Origin: Nocardioides sp. CER19
GTDB lineage: Bacteria; Actinomycetota; Actinomycetes; Propionibacteriales; Nocardioidaceae
DNA: 64,000 nucleotides
NCBI RefSeq assembly: GCF_029846275.1
Contig: NZ_JARVWS010000001.1
Location: forward strand, 186,001 to 250,000
Direction: 5' to 3'
Shown: piece after piece, positions 40,740 through 49,038 of the stretch
Numbering within the stretch: the first letter of the stretch is position 1
Layout: each line of letters begins with the position of its first letter
Program-made: the position numbers and the translations under genes
The notes under the pieces: model-generated
What the model saw: only the letters and a program-made list of their open reading frames with translations
Databases searched by the model: none
Told to the model about the DNA's origin: nothing

Positions 40740-41644
40740 TCGGCGTACGCCGCCGCCACCGCCGCGCCGAACCAGGCGTTGTTCTTCACCAGCGCGATGT
40801 TGGCGGTGAGCGAGGCACCGCCGGTGATCTCGACGATCCGACCGAGCAGGTAGGGAGTGATGTCCTTGCCGGTGACGCCGAGCCGGTCGGCGTCGGCCAG
40901 GGCCCGCTCGATGATGCCGCCGATCTCGGCGGCCGGGATCTCGTCGTCGACAGGGATCGGGTTCGCGACGACGACGCCGCCCGGGAGGCCGAGCGACCAC
41001 TTCGCCCGCAGCACAGCGGCGGTCTCCTCGGGACCGTCGACCCGCATGGGGGCGGCGAATCCGGACGAGCGGGAGTAGAACGACGGGAACTCGTCGGCAC
41101 CGTTGACCAGTACCGGGACGCCGAGCGTCTCGAGCATCTCGAGCGTGAGCCCGATGTCGAGGATCGACTTCACGCCGGCGGAGACGACGGCGACCGAGGT
41201 CCGGCCCAGCTCGGTGAGGTCGGCGGAGACGTCGAAGCTCTGCTGTGCGCCTCGGTGGACGCCGCCGAGCCCTCCGGTGACGAACACCCGGATCCCGGCG
41301 AGCGACGCCAGCCGCATCGTCGCGGCCACGGTGGTCGCGCCATGGAGGCCGCGGGCGACGACGAAGGGCAGGTCGCGGACCGAGACCTTGACGACGTCGG
41401 GGTCGGAGCCGAGCAGCTCCAGGTCGTCGGGCGCGAGCCCGACCCGCGGTACGCCGCCGAGCACCGCGATGGTCGCGGGCACGGCGCCCTGCGACCGCAC
41501 GATCGCCTCCACTTCGCGGGCCATCTCGACGTTGCGTGGATAGGGCATGCCGTGGCTGATGATCGTGCTCTCCAGCGCGACGACGGGGCGGCCTTCGGCG
41601 AGCGCGTCGGCGACCTCGTCGGTCAGCCGGATCTGGTCATGCAC
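40733..41644 (-). CDS. psuG: Pseudouridine-5'-phosphate glycosidase
   Basis: This 303-residue enzyme cleaves pseudouridine 5'-phosphate to uracil and ribose 5-phosphate. Family blocks are ALESTIISHGMPYPRN, VGLAPDDLELL, GLHGATTVAATMRLA, VVSAGVKSILDIGLTLE (which holds the catalytic Lys) and ANPIPVDDEIP. The C-terminal VTGKDITPYLLGRIVEITGG is also diagnostic. The GTG at 41644 is the start and overlaps the kinase stop by 8 bp. It is the last gene of the TetR-kinase-glycosidase operon. Confidence 0.96.
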   Translation of the reverse strand: MHDQIRLTDEVADALAEGRPVVALESTIISHGMPYPRNVEMAREVEAIVRSQGAVPATIAVLGGVPRVGLAPDDLELLGSDPDVVKVSVRDLPFVVARGLHGATTVAATMRLASLAGIRVFVTGGLGGVHRGAQQSFDVSADLTELGRTSVAVVSAGVKSILDIGLTLEMLETLGVPVLVNGADEFPSFYSRSSGFAAPMRVDGPEETAAVLRAKWSLGLPGGVVVANPIPVDDEIPAAEIGGIIERALADADRLGVTGKDITPYLLGRIVEITGGASLTANIALVKNNAWFGAAVAAAYADR

Positions 41645-42539
41645 TGGTGCTCCTGACGAGGGTTGCGGTGAGGTCCGGGCGGACGGTGGCGGGGCTGGCG
41701 ACGGTGAGGGCGGCGGCCGCCTGCCCGAGCCGGGCCGCCTGCTCGGGGGTCGCACCGGTGAGGAGGAAGTGGCAGAACGCCGCCAGCATGGCGTCGCCCG
41801 CCCCGGTGACGTCGACGACCGTGCCGCCGCGCGGCGGGACGACGACGGCGCCGTCTGGCGTCGACAGCACCGAGCCGGCCGGGCCGAGCCGGAGCCAGAC
41901 GAGCTGCGCGCCGCACTCGTGCAGCGCGGCGACCGCCGCTTCGCGGTCGGTCTGTCCCGTGAGCGCGGTCAGCTCGTCGGCGTTGGGCGTCAGCAGGAAC
42001 AGCGGCCGCCTGATCGACGCGGCGAGGCGGCTCGCCTTCGGCACGGAGACCGGGTCCACGACGACGCGTACGCCGGCCGTCTCGGCCGCGTCGAGCACCG
42101 CCGTGACGGTCGCCGGCAGCAGGTTGCCGTCGACCACGACCAGGTCCGCCGCGGCGATCCGCTCGCGAACCGCAGTGATGTGGGCAGGGGTGAGCGACTC
42201 GACCGCCGCCATGTCGGCGACGGCGACGACGAGCTCGCCCCCGTCGTCGAGGACGGCCGTGTAGGTGCCGGTCCCGACCTCGCTGCGTCGCACGAGCGAG
42301 ACGCCGACACCAGCGGCCGCCGTGGCGGCGAGCAGGTCGTCACCCAGCGCGTCGGGGCCGATCGCCGTGAGGAGCGTCGTCGCCGTGCCGAGCCGCGCGA
42401 GGTTCTCGGCGATGTTGCGGCCGACGCCGCCCGGCGTCAGCGAGGCCGAGCCGGGATTGCTGGTGGCGGCCACGACCGGGGCCGCGCTGCGCGCCTTGAG
42501 ATCGACGTTGGCGCCGCCGATCACGAGGACCTCGCTCAC
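41637..42539 (-). CDS. psuK: PfkB-family pseudouridine kinase
   Basis: This is a 300-residue ribokinase-superfamily sugar kinase. GGANVDLKA (residues 8-16) and GGVGRNIAENLARLG are the PfkB-1 region. The C-terminal VDVTGAGDAMLAAFCHFLL contains the catalytic aspartate of GAGD. Assignment as pseudouridine kinase comes from overlap with psuG; the pair converts pseudouridine to pseudouridine 5'-phosphate and then uracil plus ribose-5-P. The GTG at 42539 overlaps the TetR stop (GTGA). Confidence 0.93.
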   Translation of the reverse strand: MSEVLVIGGANVDLKARSAAPVVAATSNPGSASLTPGGVGRNIAENLARLGTATTLLTAIGPDALGDDLLAATAAAGVGVSLVRRSEVGTGTYTAVLDDGGELVVAVADMAAVESLTPAHITAVRERIAAADLVVVDGNLLPATVTAVLDAAETAGVRVVVDPVSVPKASRLAASIRRPLFLLTPNADELTALTGQTDREAAVAALHECGAQLVWLRLGPAGSVLSTPDGAVVVPPRGGTVVDVTGAGDAMLAAFCHFLLTGATPEQAARLGQAAAALTVASPATVRPDLTATLVRSTSA

Positions 42540-43141
42540 GCATCACCCCGGTGGTGCTCGGCGACGTACGTCGCGAGGCTGGTGTCGTCCGGGAGGCAGC
42601 TCGCGACCAGGTCACCGAGGGGACCGGCCTCGGTCCCGAAGGCCCCCATCGACAGCAGCACGTTGAGAAGCATGCCGTAGGCGACGAAGTCCCGGACCTC
42701 CTCGTCCGGCCAGCCGGTCTCCTGCAGGGTCGCGAAGATCGTGCCCATCCCGGCGCGCGCGACGTCACCGATCTCCGGGACCGAGGCCGCCGCGAAGCCG
42801 TGCATCAGCACGTGGAGCAGGTCGCTGTCGGCGAGCAGCATCGTGTAGGTGTGGCCCATCCGGGCCTTGTCGTCCTCGCTGGCGGGGTCGAACGGGCCCT
42901 CCTCGAGGATGCCCCGGAAGGCCGCGTCGATCCGGCCGCAGGTGCGGTCGAGGACGGCCAGGAACAGGTCCAGCTTGGTGCCGAACATCCGCACGACGTA
43001 AGGCTGGCTGACGCCGGCCTCCTTGGCGACCGCATCGGTGCTCGTGCCTGCGTAGCCGCCGGCCGCGAACGCTCGCGTGGCCGCCTGCAGGATCAGCTCG
43101 CGGCGTTCCTCAGCAGGCATCCGGATATTCATGGTTGACAT
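42536..43141 (-). CDS. TetR-family regulator of the pseudouridine operon
   Basis: This is a 201-residue repressor. The helix-turn-helix is at about 12-58 (RRELILQAATRAFAAGGYAGTSTDAVAKEAGVSQPYVVRMFGTKLDLF, TetR_N). The ligand domain is helical and Leu/Ala-rich. ATG at 43141 and 43132 are both possible. It is the first gene of the operon with psuK and psuG and is divergent from an MFS gene, with a 69-bp AT-richer gap. It may control both directions. Confidence 0.9.
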   Translation of the reverse strand: MSTMNIRMPAEERRELILQAATRAFAAGGYAGTSTDAVAKEAGVSQPYVVRMFGTKLDLFLAVLDRTCGRIDAAFRGILEEGPFDPASEDDKARMGHTYTMLLADSDLLHVLMHGFAAASVPEIGDVARAGMGTIFATLQETGWPDEEVRDFVAYGMLLNVLLSMGAFGTEAGPLGDLVASCLPDDTSLATYVAEHHRGDA

Positions 43142-43151
43142 GTTATCAGTC

Positions 43152-43183
43152 GATTACTTATCGTCGTGACAGCGCTTGTAATC
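43152..43183. promoter_or_regulatory. Inverted repeat in the TetR/MFS divergent promoter region
   Basis: GATTAC (43152-43157) and GTAATC (43178-43183) are exact complements with a 20-bp gap. The whole gap 43142-43210 is the most AT-rich short stretch near. It is a candidate TetR operator for both directions. Confidence 0.35.
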
Positions 43184-43210
43184 ATTCGATGCCAACTTCA
43201 GGAGTCAGCG

Positions 43211-44623
43211 ATGTCAGCACTCACCAACCAGCGGACGGAGCCGTCCGTACGGCCGACGGCCGCACGCCGCGTGCCGCTGTGGGTGGCGATCGCCGCCGTC
43301 AGCCTGCCGATGTTCATGGCGACCCTCGACAACCTCGTGATGACCACGGCGCTGCCGGTCATCCGGGCCGACCTCGGCGCCAGTGTCACCGACCTGTCGT
43401 GGTTCCTGAACGCCTACACCCTCGCGTTCGCCACGTTCATGCTCCCGGCCGCGACGCTCGGCGACCGGCTCGGCCGCCGGCGCGTGATGCTCGGCGGCAT
43501 CGTGGTCTTCACGGTGGCCTCGATCGGTGCCGGCCTCTCCGACTCCTCCGGCGCGCTCATCACGGCCCGCGCGGTCCAGGGCCTCGGCGCGGCGGCGATC
43601 ATGCCCCTGTCGCTCACGCTGCTCGCGGCCAACGTCCCGGCGCGGCTCCGGCCGGCGGCGATCGGCATCTGGGGCGGCGTCTCCGGCCTGGGTGTCGCGC
43701 TCGGGCCGGTGATCGGCGGCGCGGTCGTCGAGGGCGTGAGCTGGCAGGCGATCTTCTGGCTCAACGTGCCGGTCGCCGTGCTCGCGGTGCCGCTCATCCT
43801 CGCCGCCGTCAACGAGTCCCGCGGCGCGTGGCAGCGGCTCGACGTGGTCGGGACGGTGCTGCTCGGCGGCGCGGTCTTCCTCGGCATCTGGGGCATCGTG
43901 CACGGCAACGACGACGGCTGGACCTCCGCCGGTGTTCTCACACCGCTCATCGCCGCCGCCGTCCTCGTCCCCGCGTACGTCGTCCACGCGCTGCGCCGCA
44001 CGGACGCGGTGCTGCCGCTGCGGCTGTTCGCCTCCCGCAGCTTCTCGGTCGCCAACGTGGTCGCGCTCGGGTTCACGGCGGGCATGTTCGGCGCGGTGTT
44101 CCTGCTCTCGCAGTACCTCCAGGTCGTGCAGGGCTACTCCCCGCTCGGCGCCGGGGTCCGGACCCTTCCGTGGACGGCAGCGCCGATGGTCGTCGCGCCC
44201 GTGGCCGGCATGCTCGCGGGGCGCATCGGTGTCCGGCCGCTGCTGCTCTCCGGGCTCGCGCTGCAGGCCGGCTCCCTGGTCTGGTTCGCCGGGCTGGCCG
44301 AGTCGGGGTCGTCGTACGCCGCCTTCGTCCCCGCCCTGGCGATGGCCGGTGTCGGCATGGGCCTGGTGTTCCCGTCGGTCTCCAACGCGACGCTCGACGG
44401 TCTGCCGGACAGCGACTTCGCGACCGCGAGCTCGGCGAACTCGACCGTCCGGGAGTTCGGCGTGGCACTCGGGATCGCGCTGCTGGTGGCCGTCTTCCTC
44501 GGCAACGGCGGCCAGATCGCACCGGACGGCTACGACGGCGCGATCGGTCCGGCGCTGCTCACGGGAGCCGGTGCGGTCCTCGTCGCGTTCGTCGCCGCGC
44601 TCTTCGCCCCGCGCCGGTCCTGA
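43211..44623 (+). CDS. MFS transporter, DHA2/EmrB-QacA type
   Basis: This is a 470-residue carrier, probably 14 TM helices. Motif D1-like LPMFMATLDNLVMTTALPVI is in TM1 (residues 34-53), and motif A LGDRLGRRRVM in the TM2-3 loop. Motif C-like GPVIGGAVVEGVSWQAIFWLN is in TM5. The family exports drugs by proton antiport. It is divergent from the TetR gene. Association with psuKG is unusual; the cargo is unknown. AGGAG lies 7 nt before the ATG. Confidence 0.92.
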   Translation: MSALTNQRTEPSVRPTAARRVPLWVAIAAVSLPMFMATLDNLVMTTALPVIRADLGASVTDLSWFLNAYTLAFATFMLPAATLGDRLGRRRVMLGGIVVFTVASIGAGLSDSSGALITARAVQGLGAAAIMPLSLTLLAANVPARLRPAAIGIWGGVSGLGVALGPVIGGAVVEGVSWQAIFWLNVPVAVLAVPLILAAVNESRGAWQRLDVVGTVLLGGAVFLGIWGIVHGNDDGWTSAGVLTPLIAAAVLVPAYVVHALRRTDAVLPLRLFASRSFSVANVVALGFTAGMFGAVFLLSQYLQVVQGYSPLGAGVRTLPWTAAPMVVAPVAGMLAGRIGVRPLLLSGLALQAGSLVWFAGLAESGSSYAAFVPALAMAGVGMGLVFPSVSNATLDGLPDSDFATASSANSTVREFGVALGIALLVAVFLGNGGQIAPDGYDGAIGPALLTGAGAVLVAFVAALFAPRRS

Positions 44624-44632
44624 CCCCCGCAG

Positions 44633-44676
44633 ACGGCCGGCGGACCGGTCGCCGAGGCGACCGGTCCGCCGGCCGT
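44633..44676 (+). terminator. Strong terminator stem-loop after the MFS gene
   Basis: The left arm 44633-44653 (begins ACGGCCGGCGG) and its perfect 21-bp complement at 44656-44676 are separated by 2 nt only, 9 bp after the MFS stop. TTCCC follows. Confidence 0.85.
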
Positions 44677-44710
44677 TCCCACGGCGGCCCGAGCGTGGCA
44701 GTCTGTGCGG

Positions 44711-45043
44711 GTGTTACCCCGCACGCACGACGCGCTGGCGATGGGTCTCGAGGACCTGCCACTGGCGGCGGTCGACGTGCGCGACGGAGAGCCGACCGCC
44801 GGCATCGTGACGCTGCACGAGGACTTCGGCGTCGAGATCGGCGTGTGGGAGCTCACCGAGGGCACCGTGACGGATACCGAGGTGGACGAGGTGTTCGTCG
44901 TGATCGCGGGCGCGGGCTGGGTCACCTTCGCCGACGGCGAGCGGATCGCCCTGCGCCCCGGTGTCGTCGTCAGGCTGCGAGCGGGCGAGCACACCACCTG
45001 GACGATCACCGAGACGCTGCGGAAGGTCTGGGTCGGTCCCTGA
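44711..45043 (+). CDS. Cupin-domain protein (DUF861-like)
   Basis: This is a 110-residue single-domain cupin. Core strands with TEVDEVFVVIAGAGWVTFADG and VVVRLRAGEHTTWTITETLRKVWV match cupin_3 (DUF861) proteins. The metal-binding His is only partly retained (E in EVDE, H in EHTTW). The family includes (S)-ureidoglycine aminohydrolase, but the short length does not allow a function. Start is a GTG at 44711, with an alternative at 44705. It is convergent with the AKR gene, with a 12-bp gap. Confidence 0.8.
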   Translation: MLPRTHDALAMGLEDLPLAAVDVRDGEPTAGIVTLHEDFGVEIGVWELTEGTVTDTEVDEVFVVIAGAGWVTFADGERIALRPGVVVRLRAGEHTTWTITETLRKVWVGP

Positions 45044-45055
45044 CCTCCGCTCGGC

Positions 45056-46045
45056 TCACCAGCGCGAGTGGATCGCCTCGCGCAGGTGGGTGTCGTAGAG
45101 CCGGTGGACGGCGTCGTCGAAGCCGGCGGGCAGCTCGATCGACCCGGCCACCGCGTTGGCGCGGGCCTGGTCGGGGTTGCGGGCGCCGGGGATGACGGTC
45201 GAGACCTCCGGCAGGGAGGCGACCCAGGCGAGCGCGGCCTGGGCGGGTGTCACGTCCGGGAGGCTTCCGCGGACGAGCTCGCTGAAGTCCTGAGCGGCCC
45301 GTACGCCGGTCGCGTAGTCGACCCCCGAGAACGTCTCACCGACGTCGAAGGCCTCACCGTGGCGGTTGTAGGTGCGGTGGTCGTCGGCCGCGAACGTCGT
45401 GTCGAGGTCGTAGCGCCCGGACAGGAGCCCGCTCGCGAGCGGCACGCGGGCGATGATGCCGACACCGGCGGTGGCAGCGGCGGGCAGCACCTCGTCGAGC
45501 GGCTTGAGGCGGAAGGCGTTGAGGATGATCTGCACCGAGGCCACGCCCGGGCGGCGGATCGCGGTGAGCGCCTCCTCGACGGTCTCGACCGAGACGCCGT
45601 AGTTGCGGATCCGCCCCTCGGCGACGAGGGTGTCGAGCGCGTCGAACACCTCGTGGCTGGAGTAGACCGGCGTCGGCGGGCAGTGCAGCTGGACCAGGTC
45701 GAGGGCGTCGACGCCGAGGTTGCGGCGGGAGCGGTCGTTCCACTCCCGGAAGTTGTCGAGGACGTAGTTCTCCGGGATCTGGTCGACCCGCCGGCCCATC
45801 TTGGTGGCGACCGTGACGCCGGAACCGGCGTTCGCCTTCAGCCACGAGCCGATGAGGGACTCCGAGCGGCCGTCACCGTAGACGTCGGCGGTGTCGAAGA
45901 ACGTCACGCCGGCGCCGTACGCCGCGTCGAGCACCGCGAGAGCGTCGGCCTCGTCGACCTCACCCCAGTCGGCGCCGAGCTGCCAGGTGCCGAGGCCGAT
46001 GACGGAGACGGAGCGGCCGGTTCGTCCGAGAGTGCGCGTCTGCAT
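45056..46045 (-). CDS. Aldo/keto reductase
   Basis: This is a 329-residue TIM-barrel NADP(H) oxidoreductase. The tetrad is D51, Y56, K82 and H121 (FFDTADVYGDGRSE; ATKMGR; LVQLHCPP). Family length fits. The substrate is unknown. It lies 21 bp behind an FMN-dependent alpha-hydroxy acid oxidase gene and in one operon with it and TetR. Similar pairs exist in catabolic operons, but the operon has no other recognisable enzyme. Confidence 0.9.
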   Translation of the reverse strand: MQTRTLGRTGRSVSVIGLGTWQLGADWGEVDEADALAVLDAAYGAGVTFFDTADVYGDGRSESLIGSWLKANAGSGVTVATKMGRRVDQIPENYVLDNFREWNDRSRRNLGVDALDLVQLHCPPTPVYSSHEVFDALDTLVAEGRIRNYGVSVETVEEALTAIRRPGVASVQIILNAFRLKPLDEVLPAAATAGVGIIARVPLASGLLSGRYDLDTTFAADDHRTYNRHGEAFDVGETFSGVDYATGVRAAQDFSELVRGSLPDVTPAQAALAWVASLPEVSTVIPGARNPDQARANAVAGSIELPAGFDDAVHRLYDTHLREAIHSRW

Positions 46046-46066
46046 GCGCCCACCCTAGGAGAGGCC

Positions 46067-47344
46067 TCAGGCGAGCAGCTCGGGGGTGAGCTCCTCGACG
46101 CAGGCGACCCCGGCGAGGCCCATCGTGAGGTCGAGCTCCGCGACGACGTTCTCGACCACGGCCCGCACGCCTGCCTCGCCGGCGAGCGCCAGGCCGTAGA
46201 CCCACGGCCGGCCGAGCAGGACCGCGTCGGCTCCGAGCGCCAGTGCGACCGCGACGTCGGCGCCGCTCCGGACGCCGCTGTCGAACAGCACGGGCACCCG
46301 CCCGCCGACCTCCGCGACGACGCCAGGGAGCGCGTCGAGGGAGGCGATCGCGTTGTCGACCTGCCGGCCGCCGTGGTTGGAGACGACGATCCCGTCGACT
46401 CCCTGCTCGAGCGCGAGCCGGGCGTCGTCGGGGTGCTGGACGCCCTTGACCAGGATCGGGAGGTCGGTCATCCGCCGGAGCCGGGCGAGGTCGGCCCACG
46501 TCAGGTCGGAGCGCGAGAAGACGTCGAGGAATGTCTCCACCGACGCCCGCGGGAGCGGCGAGCGGATGCTCTCGCGCAGGGTCCCGCCGGCCCACCGCGC
46601 GTGGTGCCTGGCCATCGACAGGAGCGAGCGCACGGCGGCGATCGTCGGTCGCGGGGTCGGCTCGGTGGAGGCGGGGCGTGCCGCCGCCAGGGTCCGGAAG
46701 GCGGGGTCGGAGAGGTATTGCGCGATCCCCTCGCCGCGGGCGAACGGCAGGTAGCCGAGATCGAGGTCGCGGGTGCGCCAGCCGAGCAGGTGGGTGTCGA
46801 GGGTGACGACGATCGCGTCCGAGCCGATGGCCTCGGCCCGCTCCACGAAGGACCGTACGACGGTCTCGTCGCTGCTCCAGTAGAGCTGGAAGAGCCGCGG
46901 GGAGTCGCCGAGCGTCCGGGCGGTCTCCTCCATCGGCACGCTGCCCTGCGTGGAGAGGACCATCGGCACGCCGAGCGAGCGGGCCGCCCGCGCGACGGCG
47001 TACTCGGCGTCGGGGTGGGCCATCTCGAGCACGCCGATGGGTGCCAGCAGCAGCGGGGCCGGGATCGTGCGGCCGAGCAGTGTCGTCTCCAGGGAGCGGC
47101 TGGTGACGTCGACGAACATGCGCGGCACGATGCGGTGCCGCTCGAACGCGGCGGTGTTGGCGGCGACCGTGCGGTGCTGACCGGCGCCCCCGGCGACGTA
47201 GGCCCACGCCTCCTTGCCCATCCGGCGCCGGGCCGCCGACTCCAGCTCACGCGGCTCGACCGGGACGACCGGCCGGTGCCCGAAGAGTCCGGCGCGGTAG
47301 ATGCGCCCCTGGATGTCGCGCCCGATGCTGGCTCCGATGCTCAC
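46067..47344 (-). CDS. FMN-dependent alpha-hydroxy-acid oxidase, lactate 2-monooxygenase-like
   Basis: This is a 425-residue protein of the glycolate/lactate oxidase family. K300 (ILVKGV), H324 and R327 (SNHGGRQVDN) are the active-site residues. An extra loop of about 70 residues (205-275) resembles that of actinobacterial lactate 2-monooxygenase, which turns L-lactate into acetate, CO2 and water. The start GTG at 47344 lies 5 bp after the TetR stop. Oxidase, dehydrogenase and monooxygenase members cannot be separated from sequence alone. Confidence 0.88.
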   Translation of the reverse strand: MSIGASIGRDIQGRIYRAGLFGHRPVVPVEPRELESAARRRMGKEAWAYVAGGAGQHRTVAANTAAFERHRIVPRMFVDVTSRSLETTLLGRTIPAPLLLAPIGVLEMAHPDAEYAVARAARSLGVPMVLSTQGSVPMEETARTLGDSPRLFQLYWSSDETVVRSFVERAEAIGSDAIVVTLDTHLLGWRTRDLDLGYLPFARGEGIAQYLSDPAFRTLAAARPASTEPTPRPTIAAVRSLLSMARHHARWAGGTLRESIRSPLPRASVETFLDVFSRSDLTWADLARLRRMTDLPILVKGVQHPDDARLALEQGVDGIVVSNHGGRQVDNAIASLDALPGVVAEVGGRVPVLFDSGVRSGADVAVALALGADAVLLGRPWVYGLALAGEAGVRAVVENVVAELDLTMGLAGVACVEELTPELLA

Positions 47345-47349
47345 GGGCG

Positions 47350-48024
47350 TCAGTCTGCCGTGGTCCCCGGCGGCAGCGTGGCGCCGAGCACCAGCTGGAA
47401 CAGCCGGACGCACCGTGCGGTCATCGACGCGGGCGTCTCGTCGGGGTGGTCCAGCCACCACGTCACCAGCGAGTCGGCGACCGACATCCAGACCGCCGTG
47501 AGCGCGGAGACGTCGCGGGGATCCTCGTTGCCGGCGAGGCGCATCATCTCGCCGACGCCCTCCTCGGCCAGCGCCGTGAACCGGTCCGTGTAGAGCGCCA
47601 GCTCGGCCGCGATGCCCTGCTCGCCGCGCGGGATCGTCGGGTCGAAGAAGAGCCGCCAGATCCACGGCTGCCGCTCGAGCAGCACGAAGGTGCCCTCGAG
47701 CGTGCGCAGCGCCCGCTCCAGGCCCACCGCGTCGCCGCGGGCGATCCGCTCGAACTCGCCTGCGAGGATCTCGATGGCGCGGTGCAGGCAGGCCCGCAGC
47801 AGGCCTTCCTTGGAGCCGAAGTAGTTGTAGATCAGCGGTTTGGAGATCCCGGCGCGCTCTGCGATGTCGCCGACGGAGGTCGCCGCGAAACCCTGCGTGC
47901 CGAACACCTCGGTCGCGACCTCGACGATCTGCTCCTCCCGATCGGCCCGGGGCACGCCCTTCGTGCCGGCGTTGCGCCGTCCCGAGCCTGCCGAGGGAGA
48001 GCGTCGCGTCGTCGTACGGGCCAT
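47350..48024 (-). CDS. TetR-family transcriptional regulator
   Basis: This is a 224-residue repressor. A basic extension (1-28) precedes the TetR_N helix-turn-helix (EEQIVEVATEVFGTQGFAATSVGDIAERAGISKPLIYNYFGSKEGLL split across 30-75). The C-terminal domain is helical with several Trp (WIWRLFFD). It is the first gene of an operon with the flavin oxidase and AKR genes. The divergent gene encodes a sterol-desaturase-like protein. A GGTAACTTACC palindrome lies in the shared gap. Confidence 0.9.
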   Translation of the reverse strand: MARTTTRRSPSAGSGRRNAGTKGVPRADREEQIVEVATEVFGTQGFAATSVGDIAERAGISKPLIYNYFGSKEGLLRACLHRAIEILAGEFERIARGDAVGLERALRTLEGTFVLLERQPWIWRLFFDPTIPRGEQGIAAELALYTDRFTALAEEGVGEMMRLAGNEDPRDVSALTAVWMSVADSLVTWWLDHPDETPASMTARCVRLFQLVLGATLPPGTTAD

Positions 48025-48047
48025 GCCGGGATCCTAGGCACGAGAAC

Positions 48048-48067
48048 TTAACCGGTGGTAACTTACC
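48048..48067. promoter_or_regulatory. TetR-type operator candidate in divergent gap
   Basis: TTAACCGGTGGTAACTTACC contains the perfect 11-bp palindrome GGTAA-C-TTACC (48057-48067) and an overlapping TTAACC/GGTAA pair. It lies 24 bp upstream of TetR and 45 bp upstream of the desaturase gene. Confidence 0.5.
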
Positions 48068-48112
48068 GCAGAGTCATATTGTTGCCGCGATCACATCCCC
48101 AGGACGGAGCCG

Positions 48113-49006
48113 ATGAAGGACTTCTTCGACCCCACGCAGAACCCGGTGGGCTTCGCCATCCCGTTCTTCATCCTCACGATCGTGCTCGAGCTGGCGGCGC
48201 TCAAGTGGCTCGACCACGACGACAACGTCACGGGGTACGCGTTCAAGGACGCGCGGACCTCGATCCTGATGGGCCTCGGCTCGCTGGTGACCACGACGCT
48301 CTTCAAGCTCGCCTTCTTCTGGCTGTTCGTGCTGGTCTACGAGCAGGTCGCGCCGTGGCACCTGCCCAACACCTGGTGGGCGTTCCTCGTGACGCTGCTG
48401 GCCGTGGACCTCTCCTACTACTGGCAGCACCGCTTCGTGCACCGCGCCCGGGTGGGTTGGGCGGCCCACCAGGCCCACCACTCCAGCGAGTTCATGAACT
48501 TCGGCACCGCGCTGCGGCAGAAGTGGAACCCCTGGTTCGACGTGTTCTTCCTGCTGCCGCTGCCGCTGCTCGGCGTCTCGCCGGGCGTGATGTACGTCGG
48601 CCTGGGCGTGAACCTCATCTTCCAGTTCTTCGTCCACACCGAGATGGTCGACAGGCTGCCGCGCCCGATCGAGCTCGTCTTCAACACGCCGAGCCACCAC
48701 CGGGTCCACCACGGCTCCGACCCGATCTACCTGGACCGCAACTACGCCGGCATCCTCATCGTCTGGGACCGCATGTTCGGCACGTTCCAGCCCGAGCTGC
48801 ACCGGCCGCGCTACGGCCTGACCCACAGCGTCGACACCTACAACCTGCTCACGCTCGAGTACGGCCACTACGCCGACCTCTGGCAGGACCTGAGGACCGC
48901 CGGCAGCTGGCGCGACCGGCTCGGCTACCTGTTCCGACCGCCGGGCTGGGCTCCCGAGCGGAGCGCCGCCACCGCCACCGAACCGGTCGTCGAGCGCGCA
49001 TCGTGA
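48113..49006 (+). CDS. Sterol desaturase / fatty acid hydroxylase family membrane protein
   Basis: This is a 297-residue di-iron membrane enzyme. The histidine motifs are H106xxxH110 (HRFVH), H119-x2-H122-H123 (HQAHH), H175 and H195-H196-x2-H199-H200 (HHRVHH). Four TM helices surround them (residues 14-34, 52-76, 85-102, 143-173). Members hydroxylate or desaturate sterols, fatty acids or ceramides using O2. The substrate is not known. It is divergent from the TetR gene, with a shared operator. Confidence 0.92.
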   Translation: MKDFFDPTQNPVGFAIPFFILTIVLELAALKWLDHDDNVTGYAFKDARTSILMGLGSLVTTTLFKLAFFWLFVLVYEQVAPWHLPNTWWAFLVTLLAVDLSYYWQHRFVHRARVGWAAHQAHHSSEFMNFGTALRQKWNPWFDVFFLLPLPLLGVSPGVMYVGLGVNLIFQFFVHTEMVDRLPRPIELVFNTPSHHRVHHGSDPIYLDRNYAGILIVWDRMFGTFQPELHRPRYGLTHSVDTYNLLTLEYGHYADLWQDLRTAGSWRDRLGYLFRPPGWAPERSAATATEPVVERAS

Positions 49007-49032
49007 AAGATCGGATGTCTGCTCCGTAGACT
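49003..49032 (+). promoter_or_regulatory. Promoter and operator of the GntR gene
   Basis: GTGAAA (49003-49008), 18 bp, TAGACT (49027-49032), with the GTG start 6 nt later (leaderless). The spacer holds AGATCGGATGTCT (49008-49020), which is matched at 11 of 13 positions by the sequence in the dehydratase promoter at 57094-57106. Confidence 0.5.
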
Positions 49033-49038
49033 CCCCTC

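Noticed and set aside
45068..47593. An 841-codon plus-strand frame opposite the AKR and flavin oxidase genes
   Set aside because: It crosses two convincing minus-strand genes and their intergenic gap, and has antisense composition.
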